In this document: in pieces, positions 1 to 8,107 of the stretch
Layout of the letters: every line of letters begins with the position of its first letter
How positions within the stretch are numbered: position 1 is the first letter of the stretch
Assembly (NCBI RefSeq): GCF_020400725.1
Contig: NZ_JAINVG010000057.1
Location: 1-49,752, forward strand
Reading direction: 5' to 3'
DNA: 49,752 nt
Origin: Streptomyces sp. NK15101
GTDB lineage: Bacteria > Actinomycetota > Actinomycetes > Streptomycetales > Streptomycetaceae
Position numbers and translations under genes: made by a program
The notes under the pieces: model-generated
Database searches by the model: none
Seen by the model: only the letters and a program-made list of their open reading frames with translations
What the model was told of the DNA's origin: nothing

Positions 1-443
1 TCGTAACTCAAGCTGTTGCGCCCTGCCCGCGTCCCTCGGACGTGGGCGGGGCCGCCGCGCGCCTCCGGGACCGGCTGCCGGCGCCCCGGCGGCTGCTCGT
101 CGTCGTCCCGGACGGCGACGGGATCGCCCGCCGGGCCGCCGGGGAGCTCGTCGCCGAGGCCGGGAGCGATCCCCGGCTGCGGACCGTGGAGGTCTCGGTG
201 TCCCGGCCGATGGTGCCGGACCGCGAGGACGAGTCCGGTGCCCTGGTCCTGCTCAGCGCGGGCAGCTGGACGGCGGCGGAGCTCGCCGGCATCGCCGAGG
301 CGTGCGCGGACGCGGGGCACGAGATCGTCGGCGTCGTCCTGGCCGGCGCGGTCCGGGCCCGGCCGTCGCGGTCCGCCGGCCGTCCCCGGGACGCCGCGCC
401 GGCGCTCGTCGGGAGCGGCGACACGACGGGGGGCGCACGGTGA
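1..443 (+). CDS. C-terminal part of a Wzz/Wzc-like chain-length protein (5' truncated by window edge)
   Basis: The frame is open from the window edge to the TGA at 441-443, so the 5' end is missing. A possible internal GTG lies at 42. The visible part alternates hydrophobic strands and helices (LLVVVP, ALVLLSAG, IVGVVLAGAV). Its last 60 residues match, in order and spacing, the C-terminal domain of the next gene (VLLVRAGHG ... IAVIGVVLID), so the two look like paralogous copies of a BY-kinase/MinD-like fold. No Walker A motif is visible in the part present. It overlaps the next gene by 4 bases (GTGA). Function is inferred from that similarity and from context: control of polysaccharide chain length or export at the membrane. 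Confidence 0.5.
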   Translation, partial: VTQAVAPCPRPSDVGGAAARLRDRLPAPRRLLVVVPDGDGIARRAAGELVAEAGSDPRLRTVEVSVSRPMVPDREDESGALVLLSAGSWTAAELAGIAEACADAGHEIVGVVLAGAVRARPSRSAGRPRDAAPALVGSGDTTGGAR

Positions 444-1960
444 CGACGCGTACGACGGCGGACTCGTCGGCCGCCGCTCCGCTGCTCGACCTGCAGGCGC
501 TGGTGGCGGCGGTGCGGAGGCGGCGGCGCTTCTGGGGCTCCACGGCGCTGCTCGGCCTGCTCATCGGCGTGGCGGTGGCGGTCCTGCTGCCGCAGCCGCC
601 GACCGCGGTGACCAAGGTGCTGGTCGCCCATCAGGAGGACCAGCCGAACGACCCGGGAACGCTGATCCGTACCGACGTCGCGCTGCTGCAGACCACGCGG
701 ATCGGCGGAGAGGCGCTGCGGGCCCTCAAGTCCTCGGAGAGGCCCGAGGACTTCATGCGGGACTACGAGGGCATCGGCCTGACCAACAACGTGCTGCAGA
801 TCAGTGTGCGGGGCGACAGCGAGGCGGAGGCGGTGGCCCGCGCCCGGGCGCTGGCCGACGCGTTCGTCGCGGACCACGTGCGGCGGCTGCGGGAGGCGGC
901 GAACGCCGACGCCAAGGCCCTGCTCGACCAGCGTGACCGGCTGCGGGACGAACTCGCCCGGATCAACAGGGAGATCGGGGGCGCGTCGCCGGAGGGCGCG
1001 CCGAGGGCGTCGGCGAACATGGAGTCGCTCTTCGCCCGCCGGGCCGAGCTCACCTCGCGGATCTCCGATGTCGGCCAGCGCGCCGAGGAGGCGCGCATCG
1101 GCATGCCCCGGCTCATCGCCGGCACCCAGATCGTGGACGAGCCGCGCGCGGTGCGGCGCTCGCTGCTCAAGACGGCCGCCACCGACGCCGCGATCGGGCT
1201 CGCCCTCGGGCTCGCGCTCGGGCTCGCGGTGGCCGCGGTCGGCTCGGTGGTGGCGGACCGCCCCGTGCTGCGCCGGGAGATCGCGGCGCACCTCGGCGCC
1301 TCGGTCATCGCGGAACTGCCCGGCCGGCCGCCCCGGCTGTGGGGGCGCCGAAAGGGCCGGGCGGCACGGACGAGGCTCATCTCGTCCCTGGCCCGGACCG
1401 TGCGCAACTCCGCGGAACCGCTGTCGCTGCTGGAACTGGGCTGTGCGCGCGGCACCGGCGCGCTCGCCCTGGACCTCGCCGGGGTGCTGGCGGCGGAGCG
1501 GCCGGTGGTCGTCGTCGACGGTCTGCCCGGCGGGCAGCTCGCCGACCGCCGCCCGAAGCCGGGAGATCCGGCCGTGGTGGGCGTCGAGCGCGCCGCGACC
1601 GTGCCGCACCAGGAGCGCCGGCTCGGCGTCGGCTCGGTGGCGCCCGGCGCGGCGTGGACCGAGCTCCCGTACCTCGGCACCCGGACCGTGCTCCTCGTGC
1701 GCGCCGGGCACGGCAGCGCCGCGTGGCTGCACACCGTGGCGCGGCAGCTCGCGGACCAGCGCATCGCGGTGATCGGCGTGGTGCTGATCGACCCCGATCC
1801 GCGTGACCGGACCGACGGCACGCTGTGGGAAGGGCCGCGGACCGCGCCGCGCGGCCGGAACGAGCCGCCGGCCCGGCCGAACGGGGCGGGCCGACGGCGG
1901 AAGGAGCGGCTGCCGATGTGGGCGGCGGCGGGCTCGGAAAACGACCAGGAGGCGCGGTAG
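440..1960 (+). CDS. Wzz/Wzc-like polysaccharide chain-length protein with degenerate ATPase domain
   Basis: I chose GTG 440 (VTTRTTADSS) because it overlaps the upstream stop; an upstream in-frame extension is Arg-rich and unlikely. About 506 aa. A first membrane segment lies near residues 33-50 (GSTALLGLLIGVAVAVLL). A periplasmic-type helical region follows (DQRDRLRDELARINREI), then a second membrane segment near 250-272 (AIGLALGLALGLAVAA). This two-TM layout is typical of Wzz and Wzc proteins. The C-terminal cytoplasmic domain resembles CpsD/Wzc tyrosine kinases, but the P-loop position reads ARGTGALALDLA with no GKS/T lysine, the next strand reads VVVVDGLPGG, and there is no Tyr-rich tail. 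It is probably a non-catalytic regulator of export. The AGGAGG near its 3' end serves the next gene. Confidence 0.7.
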   Translation: MTTRTTADSSAAAPLLDLQALVAAVRRRRRFWGSTALLGLLIGVAVAVLLPQPPTAVTKVLVAHQEDQPNDPGTLIRTDVALLQTTRIGGEALRALKSSERPEDFMRDYEGIGLTNNVLQISVRGDSEAEAVARARALADAFVADHVRRLREAANADAKALLDQRDRLRDELARINREIGGASPEGAPRASANMESLFARRAELTSRISDVGQRAEEARIGMPRLIAGTQIVDEPRAVRRSLLKTAATDAAIGLALGLALGLAVAAVGSVVADRPVLRREIAAHLGASVIAELPGRPPRLWGRRKGRAARTRLISSLARTVRNSAEPLSLLELGCARGTGALALDLAGVLAAERPVVVVDGLPGGQLADRRPKPGDPAVVGVERAATVPHQERRLGVGSVAPGAAWTELPYLGTRTVLLVRAGHGSAAWLHTVARQLADQRIAVIGVVLIDPDPRDRTDGTLWEGPRTAPRGRNEPPARPNGAGRRRKERLPMWAAAGSENDQEAR

Positions 1961-1963
1961 GAC

Positions 1964-3898
1964 ATGTGTGGCATCGCGGGTACTTACCGGTGGCCGGACG
2001 GGAAGGTCGTGACCGACCGGCTCACCGACACCCTCGCCCATCGCGGTCCGGACGGAGCGGGCCGGTACGGCCACCCCGTCGGTGACGGCGAGGTGCACCT
2101 CGGGCACCGCCGGCTCTCCATCGTCGACCTGTCCGAGACCGGCGCCCAGCCGATGGCCTCGGGCGGCCTCGTCCTGACGTACAACGGCGAGCTGTACAAC
2201 GCGCCCGAGCTGCGTGCCGAGCTGACGGCGGCCGGTGTGCGCTTCCGCGGCGCCTCCGACACGGAGGTGGTCCTGGAGGCCTGGCGGCGCTGGGGCACGG
2301 ACTGTCTGCCGCGGCTGCGCGGCATGTTCGCGTTCGGGATCTTCGACGAGCGCACCGGTGAGCTGGTGCTCGCCCGCGACCAGCTCGGGATCAAGCCGCT
2401 GTTCCTGGTCCGGCGCGGCGGGGGTCTGGTGTTCGCCTCCGAGCTCAAGGCGCTCGCGGCCGTGACCGGCGGGTCGCTCGAGGTGGACCACGGGGCGCTC
2501 GTGGCCTCGCTGCTGTACTACTGGGTGCCGGACTCCCGGTGCGCGTTCCGCGAGGCGGAGAAGCTGCCGCCGGGCAGCTGGCTGCGGTGCCGGCCCGACG
2601 GCCGGGTGGACCGCGGCCGGTTCTGGCACCTGAAGGACGTCGCCGCCGAGGGCCGGGACCGGGCCCGGGCGGGTGAGCGGCCGGACCTCGCCGCCATCGT
2701 CGAGGAGTCCACCCGGCGCCATCTGGTCGCCGACGTGCCGGTGGCGACCTTCCTCTCCGGCGGGCTCGACTCCAGCTATCTGACCGCGCTGGCGGCCCGG
2801 GAGCGGCCGGGGATCTCGGCCTACACGATCGGGTTCCGTGCCGAGGACGCCAGGTTCGAGGCGATGCCGGACGACCTGCGCTACGCCCGGCAGGTGGCCC
2901 GGCGGTTCGGTGTCGACCTGCACGAGATCGAGATCGCCCCGGACGTGCTCGACCTGCTGCCGCGGATGACGTACCACCTGGACGAGCCGATCGGCGACCC
3001 CGCCGCGATCAACACCTTCCTGATCTGCTCGGCCGCCCGGGAGGCCGGGGTCAAGGTGCTGCTCTCGGGGATGGGGGCCGACGAGCTGTTCGCCGGCTAC
3101 CGCAAGCACCTGGCCAACCTGCTCGCGCTGCGCTACCAGCGCGTCCCGCGGCCCCTGCGGCGCGGTCTGTCGGCGGCCGTGGACCGGCTGCCGGTCGCCA
3201 CGGCCCGCCGGGGCTACCGGTCGGTGCGCTTCGCGAAGCGGTTCCTCTCCTTCGCCGACCTGCCGGAGGAGACCGCGTTCCGGCGGAGCTACACCATGTA
3301 CGACCGGGAGGAGCTGCTCGACCTGGTCGATCCGGACCTGGCGGGGACGGTCGAGGACGTGCTGACCGAGCACGCGGACGTCTACGCGGACAACGAGCTC
3401 GACGACTTCGTCAACCGCATGTGCCTGGGCGACGCGCGGATGTTCCTGCCGGGCCTCAACCTCGCGTACACGGACCGGTCGAGCATGGCCGCGTCGACCG
3501 AGGTGCGGGTGCCGTACGTGGACGTCGAGGTGGTCAGGGCGGCGTTCGCCGTGCCCGGCGACCGCAAGATCGTCGGACGGCAGGGCAAGGCGGTCCTCAA
3601 GGAGGCGGCCGCCTCGGTGCTGCCCCGGGAGATCGTGTACCGGCCCAAGGGCCTGTTCAGCGCCCCGCTGCGCGCCTGGATGAGCCGGGACCTGGCACCG
3701 CTGGTGCGCGAGGTGATCCAGGACGGCGAGCTCGTCCGTGCCGGCTTCCTGCGCCGTGACGCGCTGGCGCGGCTGGCCGCCGAGGACGCCGCCGGGCACC
3801 GGGACCACTCCAAGCATCTGTGGCACGTGCTGACCCTCGAGTACTGGTACCGCGGCGCGACCGCCAAGGCCGACCAGAGCCCTTCCTTCACGGCGTAG
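1964..3898 (+). CDS. asnB: asparagine synthase (glutamine-hydrolysing) family amidotransferase
   Basis: 644 aa, the normal length for class B asparagine synthetases. It begins MCGIAGTYRW, so Cys2, the glutaminase nucleophile, is intact after Met removal. The N-terminal class II glutaminase domain covers about residues 1-190. The synthetase domain follows, with the PP-loop SGGLDSS near residue 265 and the later SGMGADELFAGYRKH stretch. The domain makes an acyl-adenylate and transfers ammonia to it. In polysaccharide clusters such AsnB proteins are usually thought to amidate a sugar carboxylate rather than make free asparagine; here that is inference from neighbours. It starts 3 bases after the upstream stop, with AGGAGG about 11 bases before the ATG. 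Confidence 0.9.
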   Translation: MCGIAGTYRWPDGKVVTDRLTDTLAHRGPDGAGRYGHPVGDGEVHLGHRRLSIVDLSETGAQPMASGGLVLTYNGELYNAPELRAELTAAGVRFRGASDTEVVLEAWRRWGTDCLPRLRGMFAFGIFDERTGELVLARDQLGIKPLFLVRRGGGLVFASELKALAAVTGGSLEVDHGALVASLLYYWVPDSRCAFREAEKLPPGSWLRCRPDGRVDRGRFWHLKDVAAEGRDRARAGERPDLAAIVEESTRRHLVADVPVATFLSGGLDSSYLTALAARERPGISAYTIGFRAEDARFEAMPDDLRYARQVARRFGVDLHEIEIAPDVLDLLPRMTYHLDEPIGDPAAINTFLICSAAREAGVKVLLSGMGADELFAGYRKHLANLLALRYQRVPRPLRRGLSAAVDRLPVATARRGYRSVRFAKRFLSFADLPEETAFRRSYTMYDREELLDLVDPDLAGTVEDVLTEHADVYADNELDDFVNRMCLGDARMFLPGLNLAYTDRSSMAASTEVRVPYVDVEVVRAAFAVPGDRKIVGRQGKAVLKEAAASVLPREIVYRPKGLFSAPLRAWMSRDLAPLVREVIQDGELVRAGFLRRDALARLAAEDAAGHRDHSKHLWHVLTLEYWYRGATAKADQSPSFTA

Positions 3899-3915
3899 AG
3901 AACAAGAGGACTTCG

Positions 3916-6123
3916 GTGAAACAGGTTGTGCAGAACTACAAGAGCGGCGAGCTGGCGCTGCTCGACGTGCCGGTGCCCGGGTGCAAGCCGGGTGGCGTGC
4001 TGGTCCGGACCGCCTTCTCGCTGATCTCCACCGGGACCGAGCTCATGAAGGTCTCCGAGGCCGGCATGTCGATGGTGGGCAAGGCCCGTTCCCGCCCGGA
4101 CCAGGTGGCCAAGGTCATGCAGAGCGTGGCCGTCAACGGCGTGCCGGCCACCTACCGCAAGGTGATGGGCAAGCTGGACTCGTACACGCCGCTGGGTTAC
4201 TCCCTGTGCGGGGTGGTCGAGCAGGTCGGCGCCGGGATCGACGACGTGAAGGTCGGCGACCTGGTGGCCTGCGCCGGCAACGAGCACGCGCTGCACGCCG
4301 AGCTGAACTGGGTGCCGAAGAACCTCTACACGCCGGTGCCGGACGGTCTCGCGCCGCGGCACGCCGCCTTCGGCACCGTCGGGTCGATCGCCCTGCAGGG
4401 CATCCGCCAGGGCGAGCCGCAGCTCGGCGAGGTGGCGCTGGTCATCGGCCTCGGGCTGATCGGGCAGCTGGTCGTGCAGCTGCTCACCGCCGCGGGGGTC
4501 CGGGTCGTCGGCGCCGACCCCGATCCGGCGCGCTGCGAGCTCGCCGAGCGCCTGGGCGCCGCGGCCTGCGGCGATCCGGCGTCCGCGGCCGTGGAGGCCG
4601 CCGTCGCCGAACTGACCGGCGGTCACGGCGTGGACCAGGTGTACCTGGCGGCCGGCGGCGGCAGCAACGAGCCCGTCGAGCTGGCCGCCCGGCTGTGCCG
4701 GGACCGCGGCCGGGTCGTCGACATCGGCAAGTGCCGGCTGGACCTGCCGTGGAACGCGTACTACGAGAAGGAGCTCGACGTCCGGTTCTCCCGCAGTTAC
4801 GGCCCCGGGCGCTACGACCCGGAGTACGAACTGGAGGGGCGGGACTACCCGATCGGCTACGTGCGCTGGACCGAGCGCCGCAACCTGGCGTGCTTCCTCG
4901 ACCTCCTCGCCCGCGGCAGCGTCGACGTGGAGCCCCTGGTCTCCCACGTCGCCGACTTCGACGACGCCGTCGAGACGTACCGGTCCCTGAAGGACGGCGA
5001 GCTGAAGGCCGTGGCCGTGCTGTTCCGGTACCCCGGGCAGGCGGCGGAGGCCGAGGCGGGAGCCGAGGCGGTGGCACCGGCGGTGGCCGTGCCCGCGGTG
5101 CGCGTGAAGCGGAGTCCGGCCCGGCCCCTGAGGACGCCGGTGCGGCTCGCGTTCGTCGGCGCGGGCAACTACGCCACGTCGATGCTGCTGCCGCACCTGA
5201 CGGGGCGCGAGGGCGTCGAGCTGTCCACGGTCGTCACCACGACGGCGCTGTCCGCGGCCAACGCGCAGCGGAAGTTCGGCTTCGCCGGGGCGACCACCGA
5301 TCTCGACGCCGTGCTCGGCGACGGGTCCGTCGACGCGGTGTTCGTGGTCACCCGGCACAGCTCGCACGCCGAACTGACCCGGAAGGCGCTGCTCGCCGGC
5401 AAGGCGGTGTTCGTGGAGAAGCCCCTGGCGCTCACCGAGGACGAACTGGCCGGCGTGCTCGCGGCGGTGGAGGAGTCCGGCAACGACCGGCTGCAGGTGG
5501 GCTTCAACCGCCGGTTCGCGCCGCTGCTGCAGGAGGCGAAGCAGCGGTTCGGTGCCCGGAGCGGTCCGGCGAACCTCCGCTACCTGGTCAACGCCGGCCG
5601 GCTCCAGCAGGGCAGCTGGTACCTCCAGCAGGGCACGGAGGGCTCGCGGTTCGCCGGCGAGGGCGGGCACTTCATCGACACGGCGAGCTGGCTCCTCGAC
5701 GCCGACCCGGTCTCGGTGTACGCGGTCGCCCCGTCCGGCAACGAGGACCTGCAGGTCGTCCTGCGCTACCCGGACGGCTCCACCGCCACCATCAGCTACG
5801 TCACCACCGGGGCGCCCGGCTTCCCCAAGGAGACCCTCGACCTGCTCGCGGACGGCAAGGTGCTGCGGCTCGACGACTTCGTCCGTTCCTCGGTGTACTT
5901 CGAGAAGAGCACGGCCGGCCGCAAGCGCTGGGTCAGTTCGCGGCTGCCGAAGGCCCGGGACAAGGGCCAGAGCGCCCAGCTGGCCGCGTTCGTCAGGGCC
6001 GTGCGGACCGGCGGGCCGATGCCGGTGCCGCTGGAGTCGCTGGTCGCCACCACGGCGGCCACCCTCGCCGTGCGGACCGGCCTGGCGGGCGGCGTGCCGG
6101 TGACGCTGGCGGGCGAACGATGA
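3916..6123 (+). CDS. bi-domain oxidoreductase: zinc-type MDR dehydrogenase fused to Gfo/Idh/MocA dehydrogenase
   Basis: I chose GTG 3916 (VKQVVQNYKSGEL), with AAGAGGA 5 bases upstream. 735 aa. Residues ~1-385 form a medium-chain dehydrogenase with a GroES-like part (LGYSLCGVVEQVGAGIDDVKVGD) and the nucleotide motif GLGLIGQ near residue 178. An Ala/Glu-rich linker follows at ~385-405. Residues ~408-735 form a Gfo/Idh/MocA unit with GAGNYAT near residue 415 and the family's EKPLALTEDE. The fusion implies two linked redox steps on one nucleotide sugar or polymer residue; the substrate cannot be read from sequence. Fusions of this kind sit beside heparinase II/III genes in other exopolysaccharide clusters, as here. 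It overlaps the next gene by 4 bases. Confidence 0.85.
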   Translation: MKQVVQNYKSGELALLDVPVPGCKPGGVLVRTAFSLISTGTELMKVSEAGMSMVGKARSRPDQVAKVMQSVAVNGVPATYRKVMGKLDSYTPLGYSLCGVVEQVGAGIDDVKVGDLVACAGNEHALHAELNWVPKNLYTPVPDGLAPRHAAFGTVGSIALQGIRQGEPQLGEVALVIGLGLIGQLVVQLLTAAGVRVVGADPDPARCELAERLGAAACGDPASAAVEAAVAELTGGHGVDQVYLAAGGGSNEPVELAARLCRDRGRVVDIGKCRLDLPWNAYYEKELDVRFSRSYGPGRYDPEYELEGRDYPIGYVRWTERRNLACFLDLLARGSVDVEPLVSHVADFDDAVETYRSLKDGELKAVAVLFRYPGQAAEAEAGAEAVAPAVAVPAVRVKRSPARPLRTPVRLAFVGAGNYATSMLLPHLTGREGVELSTVVTTTALSAANAQRKFGFAGATTDLDAVLGDGSVDAVFVVTRHSSHAELTRKALLAGKAVFVEKPLALTEDELAGVLAAVEESGNDRLQVGFNRRFAPLLQEAKQRFGARSGPANLRYLVNAGRLQQGSWYLQQGTEGSRFAGEGGHFIDTASWLLDADPVSVYAVAPSGNEDLQVVLRYPDGSTATISYVTTGAPGFPKETLDLLADGKVLRLDDFVRSSVYFEKSTAGRKRWVSSRLPKARDKGQSAQLAAFVRAVRTGGPMPVPLESLVATTAATLAVRTGLAGGVPVTLAGER

Positions 6124-8096
6124 CGATGAGCGCGGGCTGGTACCTGCGGCGGCTGTCCGCGATGGGGCCGCGGGAGATCGGCGGGCGGACGGTCGACGCG
6201 GTGCGCAGGCGGCGGTGGCGGTCGGCACGGCCGGTCTGCCCGGCCGTGACCGGCGCCCGGTTCACCGCCGTACTGCCCGCCGGGACGATCGACGCGATAC
6301 CCCCGGACGCCGCGAAGCGCCTCGTCGCCGAGGCGGACCGGCTGATGGCCGGGCACGCCGAGTACTTCGGGGTGGCCCGCGACGACCTGGTCGACCCGGA
6401 CTGGGGGTACGACCCGAAGACCGGGCGCCGGGCGCCGGGGGGCTACGCCTTCGACGTGCCGTACCGGGACGAGGACGCGATCGGGGACGTCAAGCAGATC
6501 TGGGAGCTGTCCCGGCACCAGTACCTCACCGTGCTCGCCGCCGCCTATGCGATCACCGGGGACGAGCGGTACGCCGAGCGGGTGGACGCGCACCTGCGGT
6601 CGTGGTGGGCGGCCAACGCGCCGCTGCGCGGTGTGCACTGGACCAGCGGCATCGAGCTGGGGATCCGGCTGCTCTCCTGGGTGTGGATCCGCCGGCTGCT
6701 CGACGGCTGGCCGGGGGCGGCCGGGCTGTTCGAGGGCAATCCGGTGGCACTCCGGCAGATCTGGCACCACCAGCGCTGGCTGGCCGCCTTCCCGAGCCGG
6801 GGGTCCTCGGCGAACAACCACGTCATCGCCGAGGCCGCCGGGCAGTTCGCCGCGGCCTGCGCGTTCGGCTGGTTCCCCTCCTCGGCGCGCTGGCGGACCG
6901 ACGCGCTGCGGTCCCTCGACCGGCACCTGCGGAGCAACACCTTCCTCTCGGGCCTCAACCGCGAGCTGGCCTCCGAGTACCACGGCCTGGTCCTGGAACT
7001 GGGCCTGGCCGCGGTGGCCGAGGCGGACGCCGCCGGCGTGCCGGTCCCCCCGACGGTCCGGCTCGTGCTGCTGCGGATGACCGACGCGCTCGCCGCCGTC
7101 GTGGACGACCGGCTGCGGCCGCCGCGCCAGGGGGACTCGGACGACGGGCACGGTCTGGTCGTGGACGGCGAGGGCACCGACCGCTGGGGCTCGCTGCTCG
7201 CCACCGGGGACGCCGTGTTCGGCCGGCTCCCCTGGTGGCCCGGGGTGACCGGCACCGACGTGCGCACCCCGCTGCTCGCCGCGCTCGTCCGGCCCCATCG
7301 TCCCGCCGTGTCCCGCCCGGCGAGCCGGCCGGCCCATTTCGCCGACGCCGGCATGACCGTCCTGCGCGGTCCCGGGGGGATCTGGTGCCGCTGCGACGGC
7401 GGTCCGCACGGATTCCTGTCCATCGCCGCGCACGCCCACGCGGACGCGCTGTCCGTGGAGGTCCGGCACGACGGCGTCGACGTGCTCGCCGACCCGGGGA
7501 CGTTCTGCTACCACGGGCAGCCCGAGTGGCGGCAGTACTTCCGGTCGACCCTCGGCCACAACACCCTGCGGCTGGACGGCGAGGACCAGTCCGTCTCCGG
7601 CGGTCCGTTCCTGTGGACCCGGCGGGCGGAGAGCCGCGTCCTGGTCGCGGACGCCTCCGGCGAGGGCGTGGCCCGCTGGTGCGCCGAGCACGACGGCTAC
7701 CTGCCCTCCGTGCACCGCCGCCGGGTGGAGCTGACGGACGCGACCCGGGAGCTGAGGATCGTCGACGAGGTGCGCGAAGGGCCTCGCCGGGCCGTGCAGT
7801 TGGTGTTCCACCTGGGTCCGGCGATCACCGCGGACCTGGTGGGAAGCCGGGCGGAGCTCAGCTGGACGCGGGACGGCGAGGACCGCTCGGCGGTGCTCGA
7901 CCTGCCCGGGCAGCTGTCCTGGCGGGCGCACCGCGGCGAGAGCGAACCTTCCCCAAGCTCTTCGGGCAGGGGATACCCCATCCTCGGCTGGTACTCCGCG
8001 GGCTTCGGGCGCAAGGAGCCCGCCACGACGCTGGTCGGCACGGGCTTCACCGACAGCGCCGAAGGGTTCACGACCGTGCTCGGGTTCCACGGCTAG
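6120..8096 (+). CDS. heparinase II/III family protein (alginate lyase-like)
   Basis: 658 aa from ATG 6120, overlapping the preceding stop (ATGA). The first ~370 residues form the helical toroid with W/H-rich segments (VHWTSGIELGIRLLSWVW; SSANNHVIAEAAGQFAAACA). From ~390 comes the heparinase II/III C-terminal beta domain (ADAGMTVLRGPGGIWCRC; IAAHAHADALSVEV; DPGTFCYHG; STLGHNTLRLDG). The conserved HAHAD and GHNT histidines are typical of this family of uronate-polymer lyases. No signal peptide is visible, so the usual idea is a role in processing or controlling the exopolysaccharide. A 35-bp dispersed repeat inserted in frame near 7947-7982 adds a Ser/Pro-rich loop to the C-terminal domain. Confidence 0.85.
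   Translation: MTMSAGWYLRRLSAMGPREIGGRTVDAVRRRRWRSARPVCPAVTGARFTAVLPAGTIDAIPPDAAKRLVAEADRLMAGHAEYFGVARDDLVDPDWGYDPKTGRRAPGGYAFDVPYRDEDAIGDVKQIWELSRHQYLTVLAAAYAITGDERYAERVDAHLRSWWAANAPLRGVHWTSGIELGIRLLSWVWIRRLLDGWPGAAGLFEGNPVALRQIWHHQRWLAAFPSRGSSANNHVIAEAAGQFAAACAFGWFPSSARWRTDALRSLDRHLRSNTFLSGLNRELASEYHGLVLELGLAAVAEADAAGVPVPPTVRLVLLRMTDALAAVVDDRLRPPRQGDSDDGHGLVVDGEGTDRWGSLLATGDAVFGRLPWWPGVTGTDVRTPLLAALVRPHRPAVSRPASRPAHFADAGMTVLRGPGGIWCRCDGGPHGFLSIAAHAHADALSVEVRHDGVDVLADPGTFCYHGQPEWRQYFRSTLGHNTLRLDGEDQSVSGGPFLWTRRAESRVLVADASGEGVARWCAEHDGYLPSVHRRRVELTDATRELRIVDEVREGPRRAVQLVFHLGPAITADLVGSRAELSWTRDGEDRSAVLDLPGQLSWRAHRGESEPSPSSSGRGYPILGWYSAGFGRKEPATTLVGTGFTDSAEGFTTVLGFHG
7947..7982 (+). repeat. short dispersed repeat inside the heparinase-like gene
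   Basis: The segment runs from ccttccccaagctcttcggg through caggggataccccatc and is read in frame as EPSPSSSGRGYPI. It belongs to the GC-rich, partly palindromic family with the pattern CTTCCCC-AAGCTC-TTCG-GCAGGGG-(A)CCCC that I recognise as scattered through Streptomyces genomes. A second, longer copy lies at 19924-19968. It does not break the reading frame. Confidence 0.55.
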
Positions 8097-8107
8097 GAAG
8101 GAAGACC

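Noticed and set aside
8..3826. 1272-codon open frame on the minus strand
   Set aside because: It is an antisense shadow of the asnB and Wzz-like genes. Its translation is Arg/Pro/Gly/His-rich with no family motif, as expected for the opposite strand of high-GC genes.
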